Shown here one piece after another: positions 55,199 through 64,000 of a stretch of 64,000 bases of DNA (position 1 is the stretch's first letter; every line of letters begins with the position of its first letter). The DNA is from Chitinophaga hostae (GTDB taxonomy: Bacteria > Bacteroidota > Bacteroidia > Chitinophagales > Chitinophagaceae). The position numbers and the translations under genes are program-made. The DNA lies in NCBI RefSeq assembly GCF_018224885.1, contig NZ_JAGTXB010000008.1, positions 276,672 through 340,671 on the forward strand, read 5' to 3'. Under the pieces are notes generated by a model. It saw nothing but the letters and a program-made list of their open reading frames with translations, was not told where the DNA came from and searched no databases.

Positions 55199-56206
55199 TT
55201 AGATAATTTTTACGTGATCGTGCGCCTGCTCATACTTAAAACCCGATGCGAGTGAAAGTATCTGTAATACGGTAGACAGCGGCTGTTGCCTGAATTTCAC
55301 CGTAATCTTTTTATCCCGCCAGCGGACATTGTCAAGTGCTATACTGATCCCATACCATTGCTCCAGTGTACGGCATACTTCCGTCAGCGGGGTGCGGTCA
55401 AATACCAGCTCCCCGCTGACCCAGCTGCAAAGACCGGCGGCATCCGCAGCGTTCACCGTACAGGCGCCACTGTTAGTATGATAAATGATCTGCTGATCGG
55501 GGTTTAGCAAGGCCAGTTCTTTTTTATCATCCGCAACTCCTACCCTGCCTGTGCGCACGGTAACAGCTACCTGCTGATCATCATAACCGTTTACTTCAAA
55601 AGAGGTACCGAGTACCCTGGCAGAAAGCGTACCGGCCTGCACCAGGAAAGGTTTCCCGGGGTGTTGTGTAACCTCAAAAAATGCCCGACCTTTTAATTCA
55701 ACAGCCCTGTCTTTTTTATTAAATGCTTCCGGCACCAGCAAAGTTGATCCGGGAAAAAGGTATACCGTACTGCCATCGTTAAGGGTAATACGTTTGGCCG
55801 TGCCTCTTACAGCCTCAATTCGCTGTGGCATGGCTTCCGCCAATGTATGGTGTTTATTTTCCGCTACATGCAATATGGTTTGGTATCCGGCTATACCGAT
55901 CGTCAGCACGAGTACGGCTGCAGCGGCATACCTGCGCCAGCCCGATAAATAAGTACGTTTCATCTTCGGCTGCTGCTGCCAGCCGCTTCTATGGCGGAAC
56001 TGCTGCCAGGCATGGCTGTATTCATCTTCCGAAAGCAGGAGCAGCTGATCGGGCGACTGTGTTTCAAATGCTTCCTCCATACTGGCTTCCACCAGCGCGG
56101 GATCAGTGCCGGCTGCAATAAAAGCCTGTACAGCGATTTTCTCTTCTTTATTACAATACCCTTTAAAATAGCGGATCAGCAACGATTTGGTAATAGCAGA
56201 CATCAT
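55199..56206 (-). CDS. FecR-family anti-sigma factor
   Basis: This 335-aa protein has a short cytoplasmic N-terminal region (1-85, YFKGYCNKEEKIAVQAFI), one membrane span (about 92-110, YAAAAVLVLTIGIAGY), and a periplasmic FecR domain (IEAVRGTAKRITLNDGSTVYLFPGS, with FFEVTQHPGKPFLVQAG) ending with the DUF4974-type tail (FDRTPLTEVCRTLEQWYGI). It holds the ECF sigma factor encoded just upstream and senses the TonB receptor's STN domain. Confidence 0.94.
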   Translation of the reverse strand: MMSAITKSLLIRYFKGYCNKEEKIAVQAFIAAGTDPALVEASMEEAFETQSPDQLLLLSEDEYSHAWQQFRHRSGWQQQPKMKRTYLSGWRRYAAAAVLVLTIGIAGYQTILHVAENKHHTLAEAMPQRIEAVRGTAKRITLNDGSTVYLFPGSTLLVPEAFNKKDRAVELKGRAFFEVTQHPGKPFLVQAGTLSARVLGTSFEVNGYDDQQVAVTVRTGRVGVADDKKELALLNPDQQIIYHTNSGACTVNAADAAGLCSWVSGELVFDRTPLTEVCRTLEQWYGISIALDNVRWRDKKITVKFRQQPLSTVLQILSLASGFKYEQAHDHVKII

Positions 56207-56264
56207 AACATTAGCGTATATAGATAATACGCTTTTTGCTATCTGCAGGGGCTAACTGTTCACA

Positions 56265-56855
56265 TTAAGATAACATAGCGATGCTGTCGAGCAGGAAAGT
56301 GCCGTACAATACAGACATCACACCTGCCTGGGGTAATTCAGCTTTCAGAAACTGCAAGGCGGCCTTGATATGATTTTTAACGGTAAACACCGACAGTCCT
56401 AGTTGCCGGGCAATATCGGCATGTGACAGGCCTTCTTCGCGACTTAACAGGAATACTTCCCTTCGTTTGGGAGAAAGGCGTGCCAGGCAGTGCTGGTATT
56501 GTTCCAGCACTTCTCGTGTAGCCCATATCGCTTCAGGGGTATCTGCCTGCCATTCATCTTCCAGTCCGTCTATCGGAACCATATGCAGCGTACGTTTGCG
56601 GGTGGCGCTCACCAGCTCATTGCGGAGTATAACAAAAATATAGGATTGAAAGGTGCCGGTATTAGCAATAATTGTCTTGTTCTGCCACACTTTGAGCAAT
56701 GTGTCCATCGTAATTTCCTCTGCCAGTTTCCTGTCTTTCAAAAAACGAACGGCAAACGACAACAACCGTTGGTAGTAATACCTGAACACAAGCTGGTAAG
56801 CGGCTTCATCGCCGTTTAGCCAATCTTCCAGGTGTCTTTGAATTACTGTATCCAT
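56265..56855 (-). CDS. ECF sigma factor (FecI-like)
   Basis: This 196-aa sigma factor starts at 56855 (MDTVIQRHLEDWLNGDE). The frame runs further upstream but without support. Region 2 is DEAAYQLVFRYYYQRLLSF, then KLAEEITMDTLLKVWQN. Region 4 is LSPKRREVFLLSREEGLSHADIA, then LGLSVFTVKNHIKAAL. It belongs to the Bacteroidota RpoE-like group with FecR and a TonB receptor downstream. It probably drives transcription of this unit and maybe of the neighbouring Sus operon. Confidence 0.93.
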   Translation of the reverse strand: MDTVIQRHLEDWLNGDEAAYQLVFRYYYQRLLSFAVRFLKDRKLAEEITMDTLLKVWQNKTIIANTGTFQSYIFVILRNELVSATRKRTLHMVPIDGLEDEWQADTPEAIWATREVLEQYQHCLARLSPKRREVFLLSREEGLSHADIARQLGLSVFTVKNHIKAALQFLKAELPQAGVMSVLYGTFLLDSIAMLS

Positions 56856-56921
56856 CGCGAAGTTGAAACATTCGCGGCAAAGGTAACCAGGCAATATTAT
56901 GATAAGGTTAAGTGTTGCGCT

Positions 56922-56969
56922 AAAAAACCAACCGCCCCGCAGTTCGGTTAATTTGAACATGCAGGGCGG
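56922..56969 (-). terminator. Strong terminator closing the Sus/GH16 operon
   Basis: A GC-rich stem (56932-56945 against 56955-56969, one mismatch and one bulge) with a 9-nt loop is followed on the minus strand by TTGGTTTTTTA. It lies 23 bp after the GH16 stop. Confidence 0.85.
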
Positions 56970-56991
56970 CGGAAAAAGAAATAAAACAGGT

Positions 56992-57837
56992 TTACGATAC
57001 CCGGTTGCGGCCTACGTAAATATTCTTCGCATTATAATAGGTATCGCCCGACGGGCCATTGCCGCCACTGGAGCCTTCCATTTGAAGGTTAATAATGATA
57101 TACATGGGTTTTCCTACAAAATTAGCCACATGCATCCCTTTCCATACGCCATCAATGTAATAGTGAATGTTCACATCGGTAGCGCTGACTTTGGTGATCC
57201 ATACCCGGTAGTTATGCCAGTTGCCAGGAGACGAAACATTTGTCAAAATGCTCGACACATCCTGCCAGGTCCGGAAAGTATTTTGCCAGTTGGTGGCATT
57301 TCCCTTAAACTCCAGGATATCGCTTTCCGGTGGCCAGCTGTTAACGCCGGTAAGCCAGAAAGCCGGCCAGGAGCCACCTACAGACGGCGCCTGGAAATCG
57401 CCCTTCACCTCCCAGTCGGGGAACTGATCATTTACCAGCACCTGCGCTTTGGCATGTACCGCACCGCTGTGATAATGTATAGGGAGATAAGGATCGCTGC
57501 TGCTGTTTCCTTCATTCCAGTTGATGCGCGCAGCCTTTAGTGTAAGCACCCCGCTGTTCAGGTAAATGTGGTTGTGATCTGAAGTGCTGCCATACATACG
57601 CGCGGTACCGTTATGATCCGATCCCCACGGATACAGGTAATTCCAGGCAGCTTCAAAGGCCGTGTAACTGGCAAAGGAGCTATTGTCCAGCACCGTTTCC
57701 CAGGTAACGGTAGCTGCGGTGACCTTTTTCAGCGTAGCATCATCTTTGGGTTTCAAATCCCCGGGAGCGGCCTGTTTACGGCACGAGAGGGTTACTGCGC
57801 AGGTTAGCGCCAATAAGATTTTCATACATGCTTTCAT
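56992..57837 (-). CDS. GH16 family beta-glucanase-like lipoprotein
   Basis: This 281-aa lipoprotein (signal AVTLSC; a second Met at 57825) is a GH16 concanavalin-like jelly roll. The catalytic motif E171-S-D173-I-L-E176 gives the nucleophile, helper Asp and acid/base; PAFWLTG before it and MYIIINLQMEG after it fit the family. GH16 enzymes cut beta-1,3/1,4-glucans, agar or carrageenan; with SusC/D here, a laminarin- or lichenan-type glucan is a reasonable guess. It is the last gene of the operon. Confidence 0.92.
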   Translation of the reverse strand: MKACMKILLALTCAVTLSCRKQAAPGDLKPKDDATLKKVTAATVTWETVLDNSSFASYTAFEAAWNYLYPWGSDHNGTARMYGSTSDHNHIYLNSGVLTLKAARINWNEGNSSSDPYLPIHYHSGAVHAKAQVLVNDQFPDWEVKGDFQAPSVGGSWPAFWLTGVNSWPPESDILEFKGNATNWQNTFRTWQDVSSILTNVSSPGNWHNYRVWITKVSATDVNIHYYIDGVWKGMHVANFVGKPMYIIINLQMEGSSGGNGPSGDTYYNAKNIYVGRNRVS

Positions 57838-57884
57838 AAATGGAATTTTTATAGTGAAAAATAAAAGCCGCTTTTATCACTGTC

Positions 57885-59435
57885 TTATTTCCCATCTACC
57901 CCTATGTTCGGATGTGCCGATAACCTGTTCCCATAAAGATCTCCGGCCATTTTATCCGGCGGCGTTATACCTTTCTGAAAAGCAGGTGAACCCGGCTGTA
58001 AACGAAACACTTCCAGCGCTTTCAACCCCGCCATTCCCGGCAACGGCGCTGCATGGAACCGCGGATCCTTTGTAACCGCCGCCTTGTCGGCCGGCCGGTT
58101 AAGATGTGTTCCGAAATAAAGGTTGTTGCTGTAAAAATTACGTTTGCTTTGATTCATCACGTAGTCCGCCGTGCTTTGCGTATAAAAAATATTATTGGCG
58201 AAATACGTACTGTCTGCATAACCAAACCAGTTCCCCATTTCTACCAGTGTACTATCCATTTTAAGATCTCTTTCCGGGAGATAAATCACATTGTTGTAAA
58301 TGCGGGTATTTACTACGGGGCCGGTTATATGAAATATCGGCCCAAAACCGGCATGCTTACCGGTAGTACGCAACCCATCGTTTACGCTTACATTATAGCG
58401 GACAATAGTTCCTTTGTTACCACAGCTTTGCGACGCATGCGCGCTGCCATCATCACATACCAGCAAAAATCCGCCGTCGTTGTCATGGCTGTAATTATAC
58501 TGTATCACAGTATTGTTGCAGTTCCAGTCGGAGTCGAAACCCTGCCCGTCCCAGGGCGCTTTATGATCGCTGACCTCATTGTATTGAATGAGGGCATTAT
58601 CACAGCTCCAGGGCCATATACCTGCAGCGGATTCGCTGTCGGGCAATAACCGCGGACAGTCACGCATGGTATTATGTTCCACCAGCACACCATCGCAGCC
58701 AATGGGCACAATGCCATCACCAGGTACGCCTTCTATCAGGTTGCCACGGATCACCACATGCTCATTGGGAAACCAGTTGGCCCTGGACCAGTTGCCATTT
58801 ACCAGGATACCATTGCGCTGGCAACGTTTGATAGTACAATCGGCGATGAGAATGCTATCGAACCGTGAGCGGGCATCGTGGCCGTCATTACTGAAAATAA
58901 TGCCGGCGCCTCCGCCCTCTTTCTTTACAAGACTTCCATTCACGTCATGCACATCCAGGTTCAGCAGGGAGATGGCAGACGCCGTACCGTAATCAGATAA
59001 CTGTACCAATACCCCTGAACGATGGGCGCAAATATCTGCACCATAATTAGAGATATCCAGGTTACGGATCTCCCAGCCTTCCGCATTCAATAAATGCAAA
59101 GTAGCGGGCATAACACCGTTGCCTTGTATGCGCGGTTTGTATCCTTCTCCATAGCGGTCAATGGTAATCAGCTGTTGCGCGTTGCCACTCCCCTGCGGTT
59201 TCAGCTGCCCTTCATAAATACGGCCTGCACGGAAACGGATCTGGTCACCCGGGGTAAAAACCTGGTTATTCACCTGTTGCAAACTGCGCCAGGCTTGTTG
59301 CTCCGATAACCCGTTGTTCGTATCCCTTCCTGCCAGCGCATCTATATAATAAATGCGGGACGCTGCTGCGCCGCCGTGTAAGCTTAATCCCAGGGCGCAT
59401 ATCGCAGCGCCCCGGAAAATCTTCCTGATATTCAT
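57885..59435 (-). CDS. Exported parallel beta-helix protein (possible polysaccharide lyase)
   Basis: The 516-aa protein has a signal peptide (GLSLHGGAAAS) and opens with YYIDALAGRDTNNGLSEQQAW, the hallmark of DUF1565/right-handed beta-helix proteins. About ten coils rich in Asn/His/Asp follow (IRNLDISNYG, CQRNGILVNGNW, VVIRGNLIEG, VIQYNYSHDND). Such proteins are often lyases or epimerases, or carbohydrate binders. No assigned catalytic pair is obvious. It lies between SusD and GH16 and probably handles the same glycan. Confidence 0.85.
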   Translation of the reverse strand: MNIRKIFRGAAICALGLSLHGGAAASRIYYIDALAGRDTNNGLSEQQAWRSLQQVNNQVFTPGDQIRFRAGRIYEGQLKPQGSGNAQQLITIDRYGEGYKPRIQGNGVMPATLHLLNAEGWEIRNLDISNYGADICAHRSGVLVQLSDYGTASAISLLNLDVHDVNGSLVKKEGGGAGIIFSNDGHDARSRFDSILIADCTIKRCQRNGILVNGNWSRANWFPNEHVVIRGNLIEGVPGDGIVPIGCDGVLVEHNTMRDCPRLLPDSESAAGIWPWSCDNALIQYNEVSDHKAPWDGQGFDSDWNCNNTVIQYNYSHDNDGGFLLVCDDGSAHASQSCGNKGTIVRYNVSVNDGLRTTGKHAGFGPIFHITGPVVNTRIYNNVIYLPERDLKMDSTLVEMGNWFGYADSTYFANNIFYTQSTADYVMNQSKRNFYSNNLYFGTHLNRPADKAAVTKDPRFHAAPLPGMAGLKALEVFRLQPGSPAFQKGITPPDKMAGDLYGNRLSAHPNIGVDGK

Positions 59436-59469
59436 TACTGTCTCTTTTAGTATTCATGATCCTGTGCCG

Positions 59470-61140
59470 TTACCAGCCGGGTGTTTGTGTAAGAGCCGGC
59501 GATTTCATTTTCTCGGCCTGCGGTACCGGGTACCAGTACATCTTTGGCTGGAACACCCTGCCCTCCACTTCTACTTTGGTGTATTTAAACGTAGTAGCAT
59601 TCACACGGGCAATATTTACACCGTATACCGGCGAATTAAATAATGCCACTCCCTGTTCCCAGCGGCGCACATCCCAGTAGCGATGTTCTTCAAATGCCAG
59701 CTCCACTCTTCTTTCATTGCGCAGCTTATTACGCAGTGTAGTGGCACTCCATTGTCCGGCCTGCAATTCAGGCATTTTAACAGAAGCGCGGCTGCGTACT
59801 TTATTAACCGCCTGGATCGCAGTAAGCCCAAAGCCTTGCGGGTCCTGATCAGGGCCATATGCCTCGTTCATGGCTTCGGCGTAGTTGAGATACATTTCAC
59901 TAAGGCGGAACAGTATCCACGTATGCACACTGGTTTTATTCAGCAACAGGTCCAGGTTTTCATCCACGTATTTTTTCAGGTAGTAGCCCGTCCTGGAGGC
60001 GCGATCTACGCCGGCGCCTTCCCTGCCGCCGGCAAATGCTTCCACCGCACGTCCTTTCCACTGCGAATTGTTAAGGATAACTGTCATGGCTAAACGCGGA
60101 TCGCGGTTATCATACGGGTGCTGGGCCTGATCAGGGTTATTCCAGTCAAAGGTGCTGCCATCCATCATTTCGTAGGCGTCTACCAGGTTTTGAGTAGGCG
60201 TGGTACCACTGCTGCCGCCGTCGTAACCAATCGGGTAGTTGGCTCTTTCAAAGCTGTTGGCAGGAGCATACCGGTGTGCAAAAATAATTTCCTTGCTGGT
60301 AGTGCTGCGGAACAATCCGCGGTAGTCGTTTTCCAGCTGGTAAACATTCAGGTCTATCACTTCCTTTGCTGCTTTTGCGGCGGCTATCCATCGTTCTTTC
60401 AGGCGTGCTTTGTTATTGAGGTCGCTGGCATAGTACAGGAGCACACGGCTTTTCAGCGCCAATGCGGCGCCTTTGGTAGCCCTTCCCAGGTCGTTATCTG
60501 CCACCGTTGCGCCTAAATGCGCCGCGGCAGAATCACATTCCGATGTAATAAACTGCACACACTCGTCGTAGGAATTCCGGGGGAGGTTAAGACTGTCGGA
60601 CAAGCCCAGTGTTTTGGTAATGAGCGGTACGCCGCCATAGCGGGTCACCAGCTGAAAATAAAAGTAGGCCCGCAGAAAACGGTTCTCATAACGCCACCGT
60701 TCCAGGTCGGCCGTCATGTTACGATAGGTTTGCTGCGCAGTGGCGTCCGGGTTCAGTTTGTACATATTGAGATCCACATTACCTGATTGTTCCAGGTAAA
60801 GATTGGTCCGGCGTATAGCCGTATAAGTTATATTCCAGTTATCGTCCGGATTAATGTACGGATTCCAGCTGCCATTGTTATACCGCTGAATGGCACTGCC
60901 TTCCCAGGTATACTCCGCGTCGTCGGTAGCCGCATCTAACATGGCGTTGTCAATCCGGTTAAAACCACCCGGCAGGTAGGCGTAGGTGCCCACCAGGAAA
61001 TCGCGGGTTCTGGCGTAGGAAGAAAATACTTCATCTTTGGTCAGCTCCGTACTGATCTGCCTGTCCAGGAAATCTTTTTTACAGGAAGCCGTGATGATGG
61101 TGACCATCCCTGTAAAAAACAACCAAAACTTATATTTCAT
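59470..61140 (-). CDS. SusD/RagB-family nutrient-binding lipoprotein
   Basis: This 556-aa lipoprotein starts at 61140 (MKYKFWLFFTG, lipobox TITASC). It has the SusD pattern: CKKDFLDRQIS after lipidation, RAYFYFQLVTRYGGVPLITK, DECVQFI, GAALALKSRVLLYYA, and the closing LRNERRVELAFEEHRYWDVRRW block followed by WYPVPQ. It caps the SusC pore and binds glycan at the cell surface. It lies 29 bp after the susC-like stop. Confidence 0.95.
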   Translation of the reverse strand: MKYKFWLFFTGMVTIITASCKKDFLDRQISTELTKDEVFSSYARTRDFLVGTYAYLPGGFNRIDNAMLDAATDDAEYTWEGSAIQRYNNGSWNPYINPDDNWNITYTAIRRTNLYLEQSGNVDLNMYKLNPDATAQQTYRNMTADLERWRYENRFLRAYFYFQLVTRYGGVPLITKTLGLSDSLNLPRNSYDECVQFITSECDSAAAHLGATVADNDLGRATKGAALALKSRVLLYYASDLNNKARLKERWIAAAKAAKEVIDLNVYQLENDYRGLFRSTTSKEIIFAHRYAPANSFERANYPIGYDGGSSGTTPTQNLVDAYEMMDGSTFDWNNPDQAQHPYDNRDPRLAMTVILNNSQWKGRAVEAFAGGREGAGVDRASRTGYYLKKYVDENLDLLLNKTSVHTWILFRLSEMYLNYAEAMNEAYGPDQDPQGFGLTAIQAVNKVRSRASVKMPELQAGQWSATTLRNKLRNERRVELAFEEHRYWDVRRWEQGVALFNSPVYGVNIARVNATTFKYTKVEVEGRVFQPKMYWYPVPQAEKMKSPALTQTPGW

Positions 61141-61169
61141 AACATTGAAATTTTTTGTTGAGATGATGA

Positions 61170-63965
61170 TCATAATTGCACACGTACACCGGCGTTCATG
61201 GAGCGCATGGCAGGATACCCGCTTAACGTTTCCGGATCAGCAAAATGGATATGATCCAGCGAAAACACATTCACGGCATTTACGTATATCCGTAGCTGTT
61301 TCAGCCTGATACGCGATAACAGGGAAACGGGAAAGGTATATCCCAGTTCAATGTTGCGCAGTTTTACAAAGCTGCCGTTGCGTTGCCAGAAATCAGCGGA
61401 GCGGTAGTTGTTGTCGTTGGCCGTAGTGGTCAACCTCGGATAGGTAGCGGTAGCTGCTGTTTCCGGCGTCCATCTGCCCATTGCGATGGGCGCGGCTTTC
61501 GCATCATTCACAAAAGCCCATACCAACGGACCTGATAACATGATACTGCGGTTGGCAACGCCCTGGAAAAATGCGTCGAGGTCAAATCCTTTGTATTGCA
61601 GGCCCAGGTGCAAACCGAATGTCCATTCCGGTAATACGGGTTTACCGATAGCCACTTCATCATAGATATCGATGATATGATCACCATTCTGATCTTTGTA
61701 TTTGATATCACCGGGTTTTACCGGTGCGAAAATTTGCTGTGGGCTGGCGTTGATGTCTGCTTCATCTTTAAAGAACCCAATGGCCTGCAAACCAAACGGC
61801 TGACCAATGCGCTGACCGGTGCGGTTCAGATAGGCATATGGCTGCCGGGCTTCTGCCATGTACAATATCTTATTTCTTGCGAAGGCTGCCGATCCGGAAA
61901 CAAAATAGCTGAAACCGTGTTTTACTTCGCTCTGGTAGCCCAACTGTAATTCGAAGCCACGGTTGCTTACGCTGCCTACATTTTCTGCCGGCAATCCCAC
62001 TCCTACATAACCGGGAATAGCGCCATATCTTTCGGCCAGGATATCCCTTCTTTTTTCATCGAAGAGGTCGAGTGTAAAGGTTACCCTGTTATGCAGCAGC
62101 GAAGCGTCTATCCCGAAATTAGCCCTGCGGTCTTTTTCCCAGGTGATGGCAGGGTTGGCAAGGCTCCCTTCATCCATACCACCGGCATAGTGATTGTCGG
62201 TACCAAAATAATAACCGCCACCACCACTATAATATTGCTGATAGGGGAACCGGCGTCCTCCCACCTGGTCGTTGCCCACCAGTCCGTATGAGGCCCGCAG
62301 CTTCAGGAAGCTGACCCACTGCACCTGCTGCAGGAAATGTTCTTCGGATAAGATCCACCCGGCAGACAATGCAGGGAAAAAGCCAAAGCGTTTACCCTTC
62401 GGGAAATTTTCAGACCCATTGTAGCCAAAGGAAAACTCGCCGATGTATTTTCGTTTATACGCATACGTTAACCTGCCGGCTGTCCCCTGGTGGGCATATG
62501 GCACATTGTTACCGGATATGGTGTAAACATCCTGGTTGTAAAGCAGCAGCGCATCCACACTATGTTCGCCGAAGCTGCGGTTATAGGTAAGCGTATACTG
62601 GGTATTTGTACGTCTCCACTGATCATTCACCCCGTCATTTTCCACGATAGTGGTATTGTCACCAAACTTGTTATAGACCGTAGCTCCGGCTGGATTTTTC
62701 AGCAGCTGGAATACGGCAAACTGTTTGGTTTTATCATCATTTCCCTGGAACCAGTTATTGAAAGAAACGGCCGCACCGGCTTTCAGCCCTGGCGCAATCT
62801 GATCCAGCTCGTAGCTCAACCGCATGGTAGCCTGTAAACTGCGTGCATGCGTGGTGGATACGCCGCGGCCCAGTACCAGTCCAACCGGGTTACTGCGATA
62901 CACCGAAGTGCCTCCGTAAGAATTATCGGGATTGCGGACAGGAAATGCATTAGGTGGTATCAGCATCATATTGCTCCATATTTCAGCAGCGCCTGCACCG
63001 GGATAGCTGCGGTCTTCCACCCTGCCGGCCAGGTCCAGCGAAGTACTCAGCCGCTTTGTTACTTTAATGTCTACATTGGAGCGGAAATTATACCGCAGGA
63101 AATTAGCGTTGGAACTCTCTTCTCTTTTTGAATCGGTGTTTTTATACAACCCGGTATTCTTCAGCACATTCAGCGATACAAAATAGGTAGCATTGCTGTT
63201 ACCCCCGGTCAGGTTCAGGTTGTATTCAGACATGGGCGCCGATTTCTTCAGCACTTCATCATACCAGTTTACATCCGGGTGGAAGTACTTATCGCTGCCG
63301 CTTTTATAGGCTGCCAGGTCGGCGGGCGAGTACTTCTCTGTTTTATCTTCATTCCTTAATGCTTCGTTATAAAGCGTGGCATAGTCGTACGAACCGAGAA
63401 ACTCCGGCAGGCGCTGCGGACGCTGAAAGCCTGTTTGTACGCGGAAGGATATTTTCGGTTTACCGGCTGTACCTCTTTTAGTGGTAATGAGTAATACGCC
63501 GTTGGCGCCGCGTATGCCATACATGGCAGTAGCGGCGGCATCTTTCAGCGCGGTAATACTTTCTATTTCATCTGCTGCCAGCTGATCAAAAGGACTTTCG
63601 AATCCATCCACAAAAGTGAGGATGCCTGTGCCCCGGTAAGAGCTAAGGCCCCGTATGCTCATGGAAGGCGCATCATATCCGGGTTCACCATTGCCCTGCA
63701 TAACGGTAAGACCGGGAATACGACCATACAACCCGTTACTGAGCGTGGCGGCCGCCGACTTCCTCAGCACGCTGCCATTTACGCCGCCATAGGCGCCGGT
63801 GACCTTCCACCATGGCTGCGATCCATATGCCACCGGTACCCGGCGGCTGGTATCTGCTGCTGCAGGAACAGAATCTGTAGCCGATTGCGCTATTGTAGCG
63901 AGGGTAAAAAGTGTACCCGTTGCCGTTAGCAAAGCTGTTCTTTTTATTTTATATATGCGGTTCAT
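61170..63965 (-). CDS. SusC/RagA-family TonB-dependent outer-membrane transporter (no CarboxypepD_reg domain)
   Basis: The 931-aa protein has a signal peptide (ATIAQ) and a plug (about 65-170: LSNGLYGRIPGLTVMQGN, SIRGLSSYRG, VDGFESPFDQLAADEIESI, YGIRGANGVLLITTKRG) followed by a long beta-barrel ending in GVRVQL. The N-terminal CarboxypepD_reg domain usual in SusC (about 90 residues) is absent, which explains the short length. It is the first visible gene of the Sus operon; the promoter is probably in the last 35 bases or beyond the window. Confidence 0.94.
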   Translation of the reverse strand: MNRIYKIKRTALLTATGTLFTLATIAQSATDSVPAAADTSRRVPVAYGSQPWWKVTGAYGGVNGSVLRKSAAATLSNGLYGRIPGLTVMQGNGEPGYDAPSMSIRGLSSYRGTGILTFVDGFESPFDQLAADEIESITALKDAAATAMYGIRGANGVLLITTKRGTAGKPKISFRVQTGFQRPQRLPEFLGSYDYATLYNEALRNEDKTEKYSPADLAAYKSGSDKYFHPDVNWYDEVLKKSAPMSEYNLNLTGGNSNATYFVSLNVLKNTGLYKNTDSKREESSNANFLRYNFRSNVDIKVTKRLSTSLDLAGRVEDRSYPGAGAAEIWSNMMLIPPNAFPVRNPDNSYGGTSVYRSNPVGLVLGRGVSTTHARSLQATMRLSYELDQIAPGLKAGAAVSFNNWFQGNDDKTKQFAVFQLLKNPAGATVYNKFGDNTTIVENDGVNDQWRRTNTQYTLTYNRSFGEHSVDALLLYNQDVYTISGNNVPYAHQGTAGRLTYAYKRKYIGEFSFGYNGSENFPKGKRFGFFPALSAGWILSEEHFLQQVQWVSFLKLRASYGLVGNDQVGGRRFPYQQYYSGGGGYYFGTDNHYAGGMDEGSLANPAITWEKDRRANFGIDASLLHNRVTFTLDLFDEKRRDILAERYGAIPGYVGVGLPAENVGSVSNRGFELQLGYQSEVKHGFSYFVSGSAAFARNKILYMAEARQPYAYLNRTGQRIGQPFGLQAIGFFKDEADINASPQQIFAPVKPGDIKYKDQNGDHIIDIYDEVAIGKPVLPEWTFGLHLGLQYKGFDLDAFFQGVANRSIMLSGPLVWAFVNDAKAAPIAMGRWTPETAATATYPRLTTTANDNNYRSADFWQRNGSFVKLRNIELGYTFPVSLLSRIRLKQLRIYVNAVNVFSLDHIHFADPETLSGYPAMRSMNAGVRVQL

Positions 63966-64000
63966 TTTTTCAGATTTGAAGTTTACGATCAGGCGCCGGG

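Noticed and set aside
1..64000. CRISPR arrays, rRNA/tRNA genes, IS elements and phage or contractile-injection genes
   Set aside because: I looked for direct repeats with spacers, RNA-gene landmarks, transposase motifs and baseplate or sheath genes, and saw none. The Tc proteins do not need such machinery.

Overview
The window is from a member of the Bacteroidota, most likely a Chitinophaga-like soil or rhizosphere species. The reasons are a SusC/SusD pair with a GH16 enzyme, a sigma/FecR/TonB-receptor surface-signalling cassette, many lipoproteins whose lipobox is followed by basic residues, propeller-type LytS kinases, very large Tc toxins, and moderate GC with almost no Shine-Dalgarno sequences. 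I saw no rRNA, tRNA, CRISPR array, IS element or phage genes. This is ordinary chromosome, rich in secreted and antagonistic functions.

Layout. (1) 1-873: an exported alpha/beta hydrolase, then a bidirectional terminator. (2) 873-18165, minus strand: a complete two-gene Tc (ABC) toxin locus. It has a TcB-TcC fusion with a hypervariable C-terminal effector, and a 3.1 kaa TcA. (3) 18348-20864: a DUF5686 outer-membrane protein. (4) 21076-24568: a stress or metabolism cluster (YceI, tautomerase, SDR, NTF2-like, SDR) behind two CRP-type palindromes, followed by a Crp/Fnr regulator whose recognition helix carries the CRP R-E-x3-R contacts. (5) 24743-29854: a cytochrome c/HEAT dehydrogenase-like protein, an ECF sigma factor with two tiny downstream ORFs, a collagen-like lipoprotein and a DHFR-like reductase. 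(6) 29942-34771, minus strand: DUF2975, XRE regulator, ABC ATPase, and an ABC permease fused to an M1 peptidase. (7) 34865-38036: a TlpA-type thioredoxin, a PAS-LuxR regulator, and a membrane-anchored P-loop ATPase overlapping it tail to tail.

(8) 38269-48692, plus strand, is the most interesting stretch. It has two lipoproteins (one a GH5 enzyme), a propeller sensor kinase with a LytTR response regulator, and then a tight three-gene unit: a short and a long cholesterol-dependent-cytolysin-like (CDCL) lipoprotein and an S41/PDZ protease lipoprotein. Two-component CDCLs are known antibacterial pore formers in Bacteroidota that need proteolytic activation. The linked protease is therefore a plausible maturation or self-protection factor.

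(9) 48764-50554, minus strand: an ArsR/SRPBCC/DoxX/YdeI operon with a duplicated operator. (10) 50744-56855, minus strand: ECF sigma, FecR, an STN-type TonB receptor and a polyproline lipoprotein, which form a cell-surface signalling unit. (11) 56992-63965, minus strand: a beta-glucan-type utilisation operon of SusC, SusD, a parallel beta-helix protein and GH16, closed by a strong terminator.

Two independent toxin systems (Tc and CDCL) lie about 26 kb apart. All function calls come from reading motifs by eye, and no database search was run.
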